DNA from: Darksidea phi | Lineage: Eukaryota > Ascomycota > Dothideomycetes > Pleosporales > Lentitheciaceae | Length of the DNA stretch: 64,000 bases | NCBI GenBank assembly: GCA_030770425.1 | Contig: JASJFT010000065.1 | Coordinates: forward strand, 104,829-168,828 | Direction of reading: 5' to 3' | Part shown: positions 12,067 through 22,599 of the stretch, piece after piece | How positions within the stretch are numbered: the stretch's first letter is position 1 | Layout: each line of letters opens with the position of its first letter | Program-made: the position numbers and the translations under genes | The notes under the pieces: generated by a model | What the model saw: only the letters and a program-made list of their open reading frames with translations | Told to the model about the DNA's origin: nothing | Database searches by the model: none

Positions 12067-12249
12067 AAATACTAATTCAAAGCCTGCAACAGGTTTGTGG
12101 AGTTGAGAGAGCGAAGAAGGTTTGTAGCAACAGGGATTTATTATTATTAATCATCTCTCGTGCTACAATCCTTGCTAGATTTGAGATAGCGAGAAGGACA
12201 GTATCGGGAAAGAAAGGGTTGCATTGAAAGACTATAAGAAAAGGAATAT

Positions 12250-13702
12250 CTATTCTGCAAAAGGAGTAGAGGAGTTCGAAGATACAGGCGTATCGCTAGA
12301 ACCGGAAACTGCGTCCGAAGTCGATGTGCTCACTCGCAGCTGCCGTTTCGAAGACGATACCGAATATGTCCCCGTCTGGGCCCTCTTCCTTCCAGGATGC
12401 TTCGGCTTTTCTATTTTATTCTTCTTTGCGTCGCCCTTCCGCCGCCTCATAGCTTTGTTTACAGTATTCATAGCTTTCGCAACTTTGAGGAAGCCATCCG
12501 TGTCCGCTTTCGCCGTCTCCATCTTTACCCAGTCAATTCGTCGCACGGAGATTCGAGCTTCGTCACACGCTGCTGGTAGTCGCTCAGCAAGCGTCTCTAT
12601 ATGTCGCCTGGACAAGTCATCGACCTTCAAAGAGAACCGCAGGGTCAAAGATGCCTTCTCGGGTTCCCTATGCTGAAAGGATGCACTTCGCTCTTGGGTA
12701 GAGTCAAGTCGAGCCAGTTGCAAGTAGCGGTTAAAATGCTGGAGGCGGTCCCACAGGACGGAAGATTGTGTTCTTCTCCTCAGATTGATTCTTTCGGAAA
12801 GCTTGGTGACTGTAAAGTTTGCACCCTTGGATTCTAGTAAGAGCTCCTCTAGTGAATCGCTTAGTGCTCTCGTGAAGGAATTCCCGCCAGGCCCTTCAGT
12901 TGGACTGTCCGGTGAAGATGCGGCTAGCAACTGGTAGATCCGAAATTCTTCGCTTCTGCTCTTCAAGGCGGCACTGCTTGCGAAGCAGCAGTCGAGGATA
13001 GACAGCACATCACCCTCGGCCAGTGTGAGGAGCGGCTTTTCTGCTTCGTCCCAGAACGCCGTGGGTAAATAAGAGCCTCGCTTCTCTACCCATTTCCGCG
13101 TTGTACTAAATGGCGTTAGATGTGGGGGCTCGACTGCTGGGACAGACTTACGCTGACAACTCCAAGCGTTGCTTATTATCCATCTCAACTTGGTTTCCAT
13201 GACCGGTGTAGTACACGACTAGCAGGTTGTTCGGTCCATCATGCTTATGCACGTGCTGCAATATTGCAAAGTTCAAGTCAATCTGCGGCTTTTTCAAGTT
13301 CGTGATTTTCGCGATACTGCATTCGTAGCCAAAATCTTTGGTAAATATCAAATACAGCCTGTTGATCTGAAGAGACTAGTCAATGAAACTGCAATCGATT
13401 CTAAAGTAAACGTAGCTTACTTCTTCATCGTGGCCTTTGAACTCATCGATCTCGTCATGCCATCGGATGATCAACACAGCCACCTTGAGATAGCCATTGG
13501 GAATCTTCATAATATCGTTGGATACGTTTTGGAACCACGCTTGCCTTTCTGATTCACGTTCATCACCTGGTTGTAACACGGAGCTACCTGAAGTCGCAAC
13601 AAGTGGACCTGTACGAGGCATATCGGATGGTGGAGTGCTTCGACAAGGAACGGAACATGCAGGAATATTAGGCCTCGCAGCTGACGGACGCTGTGTCGCC
13701 AT
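12250..13702 (-). CDS. Caspase-like (C14) cysteine protease domain protein
   Basis: Three exons (13421-13702, 13152-13366, 12250-13105) join in frame to 450 aa; introns of 49 and 46 nt have donors GTAAGC and GTAAGT. After a Pro/Ser-rich leader, residues about 70-210 carry a caspase-haemoglobinase fold: LKVAVLIIRWHDEIDEFKGH, then LLVVYYTGHGNQ with the catalytic His near 150, then LSILDCCFAS with the catalytic Cys near 206 (second Cys of the DCC). The C-terminal 240 residues have no recognised domain and end in a Lys/Arg- and Ser/Thr-rich tail. Such fungal caspase-like proteins are often effector modules of NLR-type death pathways; here the domain stands alone. Specificity and activation are unknown. 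The gene ends about 185 bp from the assembly gap, so the 3' flank may be misassembled. Confidence 0.82.
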
Positions 13703-14437
13703 TTTGTGAGAGGTAAACGGGGCTGAGGTTTACTGGGGCAGCCCATCAGCGCGTCGTCCTCTTATGAAGCCCTATGGGTCTTCTGTCACTGTTACAGCCC
13801 ATTGTCCTGAAGGACCTCCAAAGGCTGAGCGTACGGCTGTGTTCAAGGCGCTCTTTCTTCATAAGGAATATCTGGTGGCGGTTTGCTTTTGGCGGTGCTT
13901 TACTGACGATTGGGTCGGCGTGCCGAGCCCAAGCCCTCGACCCATAGAGTCGGCGCTGCCATGCATATCTTCCAATCGAATCCCATGTCGACCCTCCATC
14001 TCGGAGCACGGCAAATTGCCCGTTGGCCGAAAATGGGCAATTGAGCCTCATTTCAATGAGCAGGAGCGGAGGGCGCTGCCTCCTAGAGGCGGCTTCGCAA
14101 AGGCTGTCAGCCTTCTAATTCCTCCCTTTAAGGCGCAATCTCTTCTCTGTGACGACTGCGCCTTCATTTCCGCCTTGCTGCCTGGTAAGGCATCGTCACA
14201 TTCCACATTGGCAACCCACTCATAAAGATGGCGAATACTGTATGCTCACCGGAAAGCGACTCCCCATGCAGCCGTGTTAAGCGACTACTGACCGGTTTGC
14301 TTGGTTGTAGGAAACGGTACCAGAGAGCGGGAAGAAGAAGTCGGGCGTAGTCCAATCGCAAAACCCAAACAAGGTACATGCGCTAGCAAGCCTAGAAAGC
14401 AAGCCTAACTGAGAGGTTGCTGCTGACATAAATCTAG
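13703..14437. other. Intergenic stretch without recognised gene
   Basis: Upstream flank of the caspase-like gene. Several short open frames exist on both strands but none has motifs or a plausible exon chain. Confidence 0.5.
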
Positions 14438-14650
14438 AGAGACCCTGCGTTCGAAATTGGGGATGCAGTGAAAATGGTTGTACGAGAGACGTGGGTTGAC
14501 GGTATCACGCGCCTGTTGAACAAGGAGTTTATCGTCGACGATAGACGTTGCGCTCGGGGTCATTGGGAGTATCGACTGCGCATTGCGCCTAACGCTGGCC
14601 TTTGGGACGGCGGGAACTGGTTTCTCGAGACGAGTCTGAAGGCGGGTTGA
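14438..14650 (+). pseudogene. Small hypothetical open frame, possibly an exon or gene fragment
   Basis: An in-frame stretch follows a possible acceptor (CTAG at 14,434-14,437). It reads FEIGDAVKMVVRETWVDG, then GHWEYRLRIAP, and ends NWFLETSLKAG before a stop. The alternation of F-x-x-G-D-x-V with WEYRLR resembles small SH3/chromo-like barrel modules common in fungal accessory genes. There is no clear start or upstream exon, so it may be a fragment. No function is assigned. Confidence 0.3.
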
Positions 14651-14842
14651 TCATATGCAGTCTGGTGCATACCTGGGATGCCACATCATATGGGGCCGTT
14701 CGCCTTTTGCCCGCTTTATAGCCTCTCCATCGTGGCCCTCCAGCCTTGTATGTAAGGCTGGTGTATGAGCCGAGGACATATTTATGACCTCAACAACACC
14801 AAATTGAACATTTCCTTCAGCCTACTCAAAAACTTTCGTACG

Positions 14843-16113
14843 ATGGCATCTAATGATTGTGATCTAAAGAATGGTTCCAACAACTCTGCAGGCTCAGGCG
14901 ATGTTATTATTAACATCGATAGCCGATCACCGACCCTCGTAGATGAACCTGACCGTATGTACTTCGCCTCCACATTGATAAGCATTAGCATAGACTGATC
15001 CTCTTAGCCCCAAATTTAAACCCTGCCCAAATCGACGAAGAGATATCAAAAACGATAACAATACCGTGTAAGCTGCGCTGCAATTCCTGCGCTGCAATTC
15101 TCAAACGGGACTAACATAGCGAAGTGCAGGACTATCCGAGAGGATATCCTAAGCAGGCAGCGTTTCAATCCAGCGACCCAAGTTGGTCCATCTACCGCGC
15201 GTTTGGCTATCTCCATTCACGTGTCCTTCTCGAGCTGCAAGATGAGCTTCGTATTATGGAAGAGGAACTCACCGACCTGGACCTAATGGATTTGGAGAAT
15301 GGAAACGGAAAACGTTTGAGGTCGCGAAAAGATGATCGCCAGCAGGCAAAGCGTGAAAAGACGGAGAGCAATCGCGCAAAGCTCATCGCTGCGATACGGG
15401 GCAAGCTTGTCGATTATGGTAGGTGGCCGTAGCTCCAGTGATGAAAGGTGTACATGAGGCTGATCTGCGGGAAGACGAAATCTTGGTCAAGACTCATGAG
15501 CTCAACGGCTTTCAACGCCCGTCGAAGCGCGACTATCGTAGCTTTCGGACGTGGTTCTGGAACGTTAAGCCTTTGAACTACGAGCTCGAAGAACAGTTCA
15601 TAAAGCGGAAGGAGGATTTGATCACCTTGCGGCATGGGCGAGAATGGGCGGGATTCGATGGGTGGGTTGAGACTTGTATCAGGAAGCTCCACTGTGGGCT
15701 TACGCAGGTAAGTCGTCTTCGACCCGCAAACGGACAAAGCGTCTGACGGCCTTTTGCAGAGAATCTTCGCAACCCCCGAGCTCCGGGCAAAGACTAACGA
15801 CAAGTGCATATACTACTACTCGCCATCCCGCATCGAAAAGCTGGTTGGCCTCATCATCACTCTTGTAGTATTCATCTTGCTTGTTCTTCCGGTCGTTGCA
15901 ATGTATAAGTTGACTTGCATTGGAGATCGTAATTCGACGTTTGACGCGGTAGGTGTTTTGGTTGTCTTTACGCTGCTGTTTTCCGCGGCAATGTCGCTTC
16001 TTACAAAGGCGAAGAGGCATGAGCTGTTTGCTGCGAGCGCAGCATATTGTGCGGTGCTCGTGGTTTTTATCAGCAATTTCAATTCGTCAAATGGGCAGGG
16101 GGGTCGCGCTTGA
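14843..16113 (+). CDS. DUF6594 family membrane protein
   Basis: Five exons (14843-14954, 15008-15067, 15125-15418, 15475-15707, 15760-16113) join in frame to 350 aa. Order: a variable acidic leader; a conserved block YPKQAAFQSSDPSWSIYRAF ... GYLHSRVLLELQDELRIMEE (coiled-coil-like); PSKRDYRSFRTWFWN; GREWAGFDGWVE; IYYYSPSRIEKLVG; then three hydrophobic segments near the C-terminus (LIITLVVFILLVLPVVAMY, VGVLVVFTLLFSAAMSLL, ELFAASAAYCAVLVVFI). This is the standard layout of the fungal DUF6594 family, whose function is unknown and which is often expanded in accessory regions. Intron 3 (15419-15474) was chosen because it restores the family sequence KLVDYDEIL. The frame has no lesions. Confidence 0.86.
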
Positions 16114-16637
16114 GACATTAACTTGGAAGCGTATGGGCAGGAAAGATTTTCGGCTCTGTGAAAAGTTTGGCGATCTGTAATGGTGTGCGAGTGGGTGTCG
16201 TTCAAGGGAACTTTACACGCAAGTCTTAGTTATGGTTCGAGATGATGAAATTTCTGCTTGATGCGTTTTGACGGCACACGCTGTGCCATCCATTGGTTGC
16301 TTGTGCTATTTTATATCATGCTTTCGTCTGTACGTGTCCAGGACGGTATAGTATTCTAGAAGGAGCCGTAATGGTTCATTTTGGATGTTAGCCTTTTCAT
16401 TGGCATGTCTTCAGAATTATATGGTTGGCCCCACCCAAAACAGCCGGCGCTTAAGATAGCGGTCCAATCGTCGCCCAATAGTTACAGGGTCTTTGCGTTA
16501 CCGAGATCTGCCCCGCTCCGCACAAAAGACGACTAATTTGGCAACAAGGGCTTCCATGTCTTCTCTCTTGTACTCTTCTAAACCTGGTATATAATGTTAG
16601 TTATTATTCCGAATCTTCATATTCAATACAAACAACA
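16114..16637. other. Intergenic, DUF6594 gene 3' flank to tRNA
   Basis: No coding signal seen; holds the 3' flank of the DUF6594 gene and the AT-rich upstream flank of the tRNA gene. Confidence 0.5.
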
Positions 16638-16784
16638 TCCGATATGGTCTAGTGGCTAGGATTTGCCGCTCTCATCGCAGAGTAACTACACTTGTAGTGC
16701 CGGCAAGGCCCGGGTAAGTGACTCTAAGTCATTGCCTTGATCTATCCAACTAATTCCTGATAGGTTCGATTCCCGGTGTCGGAA
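16638..16784 (+). tRNA. tRNA-Glu(CUC) with a canonical intron plus a second, spliceosomal-like insertion in the T arm
   Basis: Removing two insertions leaves a 72-nt tRNA: acceptor TCCGATA paired with TGTCGGA, D arm GTCTAGTGGCTAGGAT, anticodon stem TGCCG/CGGCA, loop with anticodon CTC (16,671-16,673), variable AGGC, T arm CCGGG-TTCGATT-CCCGG, discriminator A. Insertion 1 (16,675-16,699, 25 nt) lies directly 3' of nt 37, the normal place for eukaryotic tRNA introns. Insertion 2 (16,714-16,763, 50 nt) lies at the T-stem/T-loop junction. It begins GTAAGT, has ACTAAT 10-15 nt before its end and ends TAG, exactly like protein-gene introns of this window. Box A (TGGTCTAGTGG) is intact, and box B (GGTTCGATTCC) is kept because the insertion ends in G. 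Whether a mature tRNA is made is not known. Confidence 0.85.
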
Positions 16785-16795
16785 TTCCAGTATAC

Positions 16796-16803
16796 TTTTT
16801 TTT
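16796..16803 (+). terminator. RNA polymerase III T-run terminator
   Basis: Eight consecutive T residues begin 12 nt after the discriminator base of the tRNA-Glu gene, the expected place for a Pol III terminator. Confidence 0.7.
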
Positions 16804-17469
16804 CGAGTTTTTCCCTTTTGCTCGGAGGATGTTAAGGATCAAAGTCTTTATTTTATGCCAATTTCCATCAGAGAATAAAACCTCCCTATCCAACACATAT
16901 TTTTAAAGCTTCAAGGCTAGTAGAAGGCATAAGCAACTCAATGAAGATGAACAGCGAAAGTGTGCGCGTGAAATGCTGTGTCTTGGCACAATACCTCTTG
17001 AACAAATGTGAGCAGCGCATAGAGCGACTTTAAATACTAAACCAATCGTTAAGACGTGGAAAGCTGCTGCATAGAAGGTAGCGACCAGCGCGGAGCCGGC
17101 TTACAGGCAATGAGCTCCGACCGCATCGTTCCCGGCCTCCTTCTGCAGCGATATTTTTTTGTAGAACATCAATAGACGCTGATAGCTTCAGGAGTAGGTC
17201 GTTTTGGTTGCTTTGTCGAACGCCGGCACAGAGTGTCCTTGACAGGCGCTACGAGGTCACTCATTCCATCAACATTGTCAAGCTGGGACACCAAATTTTG
17301 ATACAGATCTGGTCGGCTGAGAAACCCTCCATTCGACTGCCCAACTATGGAACTAACATTACCTACCGATTCCACTCTCTGTCTCGCCGATTGCTGTACC
17401 TTCACGGCCCACTACTCCACAGATGCTGTTCCGTCGGACGTGGAAGGCCGGCGTATAGTATCTACCTCT
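16804..17469. other. Intergenic, no feature seen
   Basis: AT-rich then mixed sequence between the tRNA and the 3' end of the SDR gene. No coding or RNA signal recognised. Confidence 0.5.
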
Positions 17470-18350
17470 TCACCAAGGCTGTACACCAGCGCTGTTTACT
17501 ACCTTCCCAGAATCCTCATCCCTCGCCCCCTCTACCACATCCTTAATGAAAGTGCCACCCAAACTAGCATCCCCAGCGCCCATCTGCTTCATCCTTTCCT
17601 TTCCTAAGCCTGCCAGCCCCGTCGCCAAAAACCCCGGACTAATACAAAACACCTTCACCCCGTCTTCCTTCAATAGATTCGTCCACTCCAACATCAGCAT
17701 ATTGAGCGCAACCTTGGAGCTGCGATACGCGATCGCACTGACCGACGTCGGCTTGGGCCAGCCTGCTGGGATGGGACCAGATGATAATGCTGGAGTGAGG
17801 CCGCCGGAGCAGGTCGCGAGGGACGAGAGGCCGGATGTCACGAAGAGCAGGCGGGGTTGCGAGGATTTGAGCAGGAGAGGTGCGAACATGCGAGTAAAAA
17901 CTTCCGTGGACGTTACATTGATGCTGTAGGTGTGGTCCCAGGCTTCACGGATGCCCTTTGCGCCGGGTTTTTGAAGCATGACAGGGTCATAACTTGCACC
18001 TTAGGATAGATCAGCGGCTGTGCGACGTCTGGGGCTAAGAAATAGCTGGAAATTTCGTGCGTACCTGCGTTGTTGACAAGCGCATCAACCTTCCCATACT
18101 TAGATTCCACCTCTTTGAAAACATTTTCTATCGAAACGTCGTCTTCGATGTCGATCTGCAAGGGCACAATTTCGGACTTTGAGACTGGGACCTCGGATTG
18201 GATAGTTGATATGGCGGCATGAGCTTTGTCGAGCGAACGACTGCCCATAAGAATGGTGTGTGCGCTTTGAGAGGCGTAAAGGGCTTTAACGCTCTCGTAG
18301 CCAATCCCGGTATTCCCACCTGTGATGAGGACGATGGTCTTGTCAGACAT
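17470..18350 (-). CDS. Short-chain dehydrogenase/reductase (SDR)
   Basis: Two exons (18065-18350, 17470-17999) joined across a 65-nt intron (donor GTACGC, acceptor CTAAG) give 271 aa. Classical SDR motifs are in order: cofactor loop TGGNTGIG near residue 11, NNAG near residue 92, active-site Ser in LLFVTSGLSS, and YRSSK (Tyr-x-x-x-Lys). The intron restores NNAGASYDPVMLQKPG, typical of the fungal SDR group. Expected to be a cytosolic NAD(P)(H)-dependent oxidoreductase; substrate unknown. It sits among accessory genes with no obvious partner. The frame is intact. Confidence 0.88.
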
Positions 18351-20500
18351 GATGAAAGGTATAGTGATGTGAGGAAGAGGAGTTGGAACTTGGGTTGGTT
18401 GGGAGGTACGGAGCGAAGGTGGTGGTTATCATATGCTTCGACTATGCTGCCTTACGTCACTTTATATTTCCCGGGCATCTGGTTGTTAGCACTCTCTGAA
18501 ACTCTTATAATAGATCACTATTATGTTTAACTTTACGTATTATATATGATCAATAACTGTCCGGCCACATATTGTGCCCAACTAGTAGTTGCGGGATCGG
18601 AGGACTGCTCACCCGTGCAGGCAAACGCTTGAATCACCACTCGGCCGAGTAGGGACACGAGTCGGCAATATGGCCTCTTTAAATCCTTTACCCTCTTTAA
18701 ATCCTTTAACTCCGGACCGAGCTTCAGATTTCAGCGACTATTATATACGTAATGAGACACCTGTAGTATTCTATGATTGGCTAGACGGATTTAAAGAAGC
18801 GTTTGAATAGCGCAGCGTCTCTCGGAGCCGAAAAGGAGCATGGCTCGGGTCCGAGACATGTGGCGAATGTGTGAGAAGGAGGCCTAACTAAATGTGTCAG
18901 AAAAGAAGAGCTATGGAGGTTCAACATAAGAAAAAACCCCAAATCATAATACAGCTGCACCGGTGAGCGGTTAACGGTTAAGGTAAGATCTACTGTTGCC
19001 AAGCTCATGCTCATGATATCGTCCAAATCATTCAGGTGAGTTCGCAATGTAGAACTTTGGGAAGCTCATTGAGGTTGGTGCTTCCTGTTAGAGAAGCGGG
19101 CCATCGAAATGTACCCAGCTCATCTTGTCCCCAAGAATCTTCAAGTTTATGACCTGTCATGATAATCTCAGTGGGTTAACACTTTTTGAAGGCTATTGAG
19201 TTGGACGTGGAATATGTGTATCTTCTAACATCTCCGCCTTTGACACCTCACATTCACATTGCTTCATTCAATGGGATAGAGTTCAAGTGAATACCTTGCC
19301 CAGAAGCTGTAAGCAGTCTTTCTCTTTTGTTTCGGGGGTTCCCCCAGAGAAGGTGCATGAGGCCGTAGGCGTGAATAAGCTACAGCCCGGATAAAACCAG
19401 TGGAAACAGCAAACTTAGACCACAGGGCCGAGTAATGGCCACCTAGCACAGTAGGTTCCTTTTGCGCAAGAGTGAACTCTCTGGTAATAAAAAAATACCC
19501 AGGTTAATCTTGACGCAGGATCGATCATCTCAATGGCATACGTGAAGTGGAGCATGTTGTTCCATCTCGAAGATGTCCATTTCGTTGGGCTGCTGACGGC
19601 ACCGAAGCAGATGGTATCTGGTCGGCCTCGTAAGCGCCGAAAGCCCAGTAGGAAGAATCACAAGAACGACATCGGCGAATATGTTTTCGTTCACAATATG
19701 AGCCGAAACAATTGTTCCAAGAAGACGCCAAGCGATCCTCAAACCCCTGCTCTTCCCAAACACGGGCGAAAACCGGCCTAAATAGCACTTCGTCTTATCT
19801 CAGCGGCTCTCAGTTAGATTACAGTAGCGTTTCTGCTTCGAGCCCCATGACGCATGTTCCCAGCTTGGAGTCCGACCGGTCTTCTTATTCGGAAGGCGTT
19901 CATTCCGCCAGCTTGCTGTCGAACAGCCTAATGGCGCCTGGTAACGGTGAAGGTGGATGGATTGGAGCGAAAGTGCAAAGGGTCAGCATGGAAGGTCTTC
20001 TGATGATGGAGTAGAATACGTCATGGGAGTGGGATGAACTAAGGTACGAAACTCCAGTGTCATAGGATAGATTAAGGAAGTATTGAGCATATTACGACGT
20101 TATCTGCCAAGTCCATTATCATTTACAGGTGTCTGAGTTCCGATATTTCGATGCTCTTACGTTTACAGGAGAAGCTGGACTCCTGAGACTTTCGTACAGC
20201 TTGGCTCTTAGTCGATACGAGTTCCACTGCACTATCTTCGTCACTGATGAGAGAACAGGACTTGCCATTTGTGTAGACCAGGTTCGTTTTCCCCTCCACA
20301 GAACCGCTCCGGGGGGTATCGCAAAAAAAGCTTTGGTCGCTAAGCTTGTGATGGTACTGTACGCGAAAACGAGAGTGCACAGAAACTGGGAGAGCAAATC
20401 CGCCTAAAAATGTTAGAGGCTGTCCTGCTAACCGGGCTTCCGAGACGTACCAGGAAATATATTCAGAGATGGCTTTTTTCGATATTTTGCGGGCCCTTTT
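18351..20500. other. Degenerate intergenic region
   Basis: Contains the SDR promoter, AT-rich patches (18,500-18,560) and a short frame at 18,670-18,810 (MASLNPLPSLNPLTPDRAS...) with a TTTAAATCCTTTA duplication. On the minus strand at about 19,530-19,790 and 20,120-20,400 there are hydrophobic stretches that may belong to the broken membrane-protein gene at 20,501-21,225. Nothing firm. Confidence 0.35.
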
Positions 20501-21225
20501 TCACGCAAACGTGTACGAAAAGCCTGCTCCAGCAAGATGAAAAGCCGCTGCTAATATGTTTGTGGCGATGGAGCATTTCAATAGGTTGATGCATGCTTGA
20601 TTAACCTCTATGAATCTTTCCTGGTTACGAAGCTTCAAGCCCAGAGGGACTGAACATACGAGCAGGGCTATCCCGAGGAAGGGAGGAACATATGCGTATA
20701 CGTAGAGCATGTCTTGAGGCCTGCTGCCTAATCAGAAAGGCATATAGAGCGACGCACGTAGAGTTGTATTACCGTTAAGCATGTTCGGTGATGGTGCACG
20801 TTATTGGAGCAACGAAAGCAAGGAATGGGCCGTATTGTATCCATTTAGCCCAGCCTCCGAAGAACAAAAGCCGAAGCGAGCGTGAAGACTATTATCTCTC
20901 ATATTAGCAAGCTCAGAGCACATACGGTATTGCAGAGAAGGAGTTGCATGGTGCAGGACGTTGCGACTTCGACCCAGTGCAGCTGGCTGTTTGCGTGAAG
21001 GGCCTCCGCAGTTGCATAGATGTCAGTGATAAGGGTCGCTAGGAGGATGGCGTTGGGTATAATTGCTAGACGAATTTCTCAGGGAGTGATACCAACTTCT
21101 GTCGCGGGTCTGTTCCTCGAGTTTGCTGCAGTTGGGAGTTGTACATTGCGATAATTAAGTCCAGACTCAAGAAGCAGAAAGCAAGAGAGACAAAGAAGAT
21201 GAATTTTCAGAATTATATCTGCCAT
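20501..21225 (-). pseudogene. Decayed multi-pass membrane protein gene, family not recognised
   Basis: Three hydrophobic pieces can be followed on the minus strand: MADIILKIHLLCLSCFLLLE near 21,225; ILLATLITDIYATAEALHAN (about 21,050-20,910); WAKWIQYGPFLAFVAPITCT (about 20,860-20,780); and MLYVYAYVPPFLGIALLVCS running to the stop at 20,501. One break is an in-frame TGA where an Arg codon (CGA) would fit, a C-to-T change. The pieces could be exons of one gene with introns, but no full splice chain holds. A living gene with several introns is not excluded. Confidence 0.35.
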
Positions 21226-21412
21226 TTTGGACACGCCTTGGATCATACACTAGATTACCGCGAGCCCAGGACTGAATTCCGTGGTTGTGCTGAAAACGGA
21301 CTTCAAAAAGGAAATTGGACAGATAAAGGAACAGTGGGTACTTCATCAGCAACGACCAGCGAGCGGGTCTCTCCTTGAAGCCTCGACCCTCCCATACCAT
21401 TCCCTGCTCCAG

Positions 21413-21970
21413 GCACACACTTCCATTCCCGTTCCAGCCGTTTATTCCTGCGAAAAGAATGGCTGGGGCGTCGCGAGCCTCGAAGTCTAGCGCATCAATA
21501 GGATTGCCGCATCTGAGGTAGTGAATCAGTACCAGATGCCAGAAGGGAAGTCTCATGTCGCTACAGGCGAATGCCTCGCATGCGAACAGATCGTCGCCGA
21601 AAAGGTCAATTGCTTCATTGAGGAGACCGTCATACCGTCACTGCAGAGACTCAAGTCTAGTTGGACTGGACTGAATGGATTCGTCCTTCCATCGCCCCGC
21701 ATTGAGCAATACGACTGCCGGAATTCATGGGCGCCGAAACAGTCTTCGGTTCCTGACGAATACGTCTTCTGCCATGGCGGCCTCTCTCGATCCAACATCA
21801 TGGTACATCCCACCACTTTGCAAGTCATTTCCGTTATCGATTGGGAAACAGCAGGATATTTCCCTGCCGAGCTTGAGCGTCCGCTCTGGCGGCTCAACTA
21901 TAATGAATACATGCAGACTTTCGAAGACACTGCCAGGCTTGATCGGGAAATTGCGCTTATTACAGGGTAG
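21413..21970 (+). pseudogene. Aminoglycoside-phosphotransferase-like (APH/protein-kinase-fold) gene, mostly C-terminal part
   Basis: The frame reads HTSIPVPAVYSCEKNGWG (N-lobe strand of fungal APH-family proteins), a stop after VASLEV, then LKSSWTGLNGFVLPSPRIEQ, YVFCHGGLSRSNIMVHP, ISVIDWETAGYFPAE and PLWRLNYNEYM. The catalytic loop of this family is HGD-x-x-x-x-N; here the Asp is Gly (HGG), one A-to-G change. The Mg-binding IDWE is intact. A large part between the N-lobe strand and the C-lobe is missing. Loss of the catalytic Asp, the internal stop and the deletion argue for a dead gene. Confidence 0.6.
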
Positions 21971-22447
21971 GGGCGAGAGTAGAGAGTCAGCTCAAATCGG
22001 TTAGAAATCAATTTTCATGTCTTATGGCGCTTCTCTTAGGTGGTAATTACACTGGGTTTGTTACGTTTATTAGTGTTGAATCTACTTCGTTCTCTTTTTG
22101 GTACCGAGGATGAAACTCTCTCTAAATAAGATCGTGATTGCGATATACTTTCAATTCAACGGTTTAATTGATACTACTACATACATCTCGTAGATTTGAT
22201 CGTTAGAATTTGTTCACAACCTAATCTGTTGATTAGGAGGTCAAGCAGTTTGAGGCGAGGAAAATTTCCCAAGCACCGATATAGCATTTCATCTGTTCAA
22301 AAATTACAACAACCGAATGAACGACTTCAGGTGAGCAACCCTTCTTCACAAACTCGCAACTCTCGATAACCCGCTCGAGTCCAATGAACATCAACTCGCT
22401 ATAGCCATAGCTCAACCCCAGAAGGACAAGTGACACATCGCCTCCCA

Positions 22448-22567
22448 TTATCCGCTCTGGCAAGGGCAAGTTCCATCGTTGCACTTGGACACGGTGGATT
22501 TGCCACAGTTGGCGTTGGAGCAAATATAGTTCGATGCATTTTGGGTTTGACCACAGTGAATGCAGTC
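22448..22567 (-). pseudogene. Cysteine-rich small-protein remnant
   Basis: A minus-strand frame encodes about 39 residues with seven Cys (pattern DCIHC...IC...NC...KC...TCPC) and ends at TAA. Such spacing is typical of small secreted fungal proteins. No ATG is found, and an in-frame TGA lies upstream of the block; a hydrophobic stretch near 22,720 (KPLTLFTLAL) could be a lost signal peptide. Probably a decayed secreted-protein gene; family not recognised. Confidence 0.3.
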
Positions 22568-22599
22568 TTTCACCGCTGGTTCGTAGTTTCAGGGCCTGC

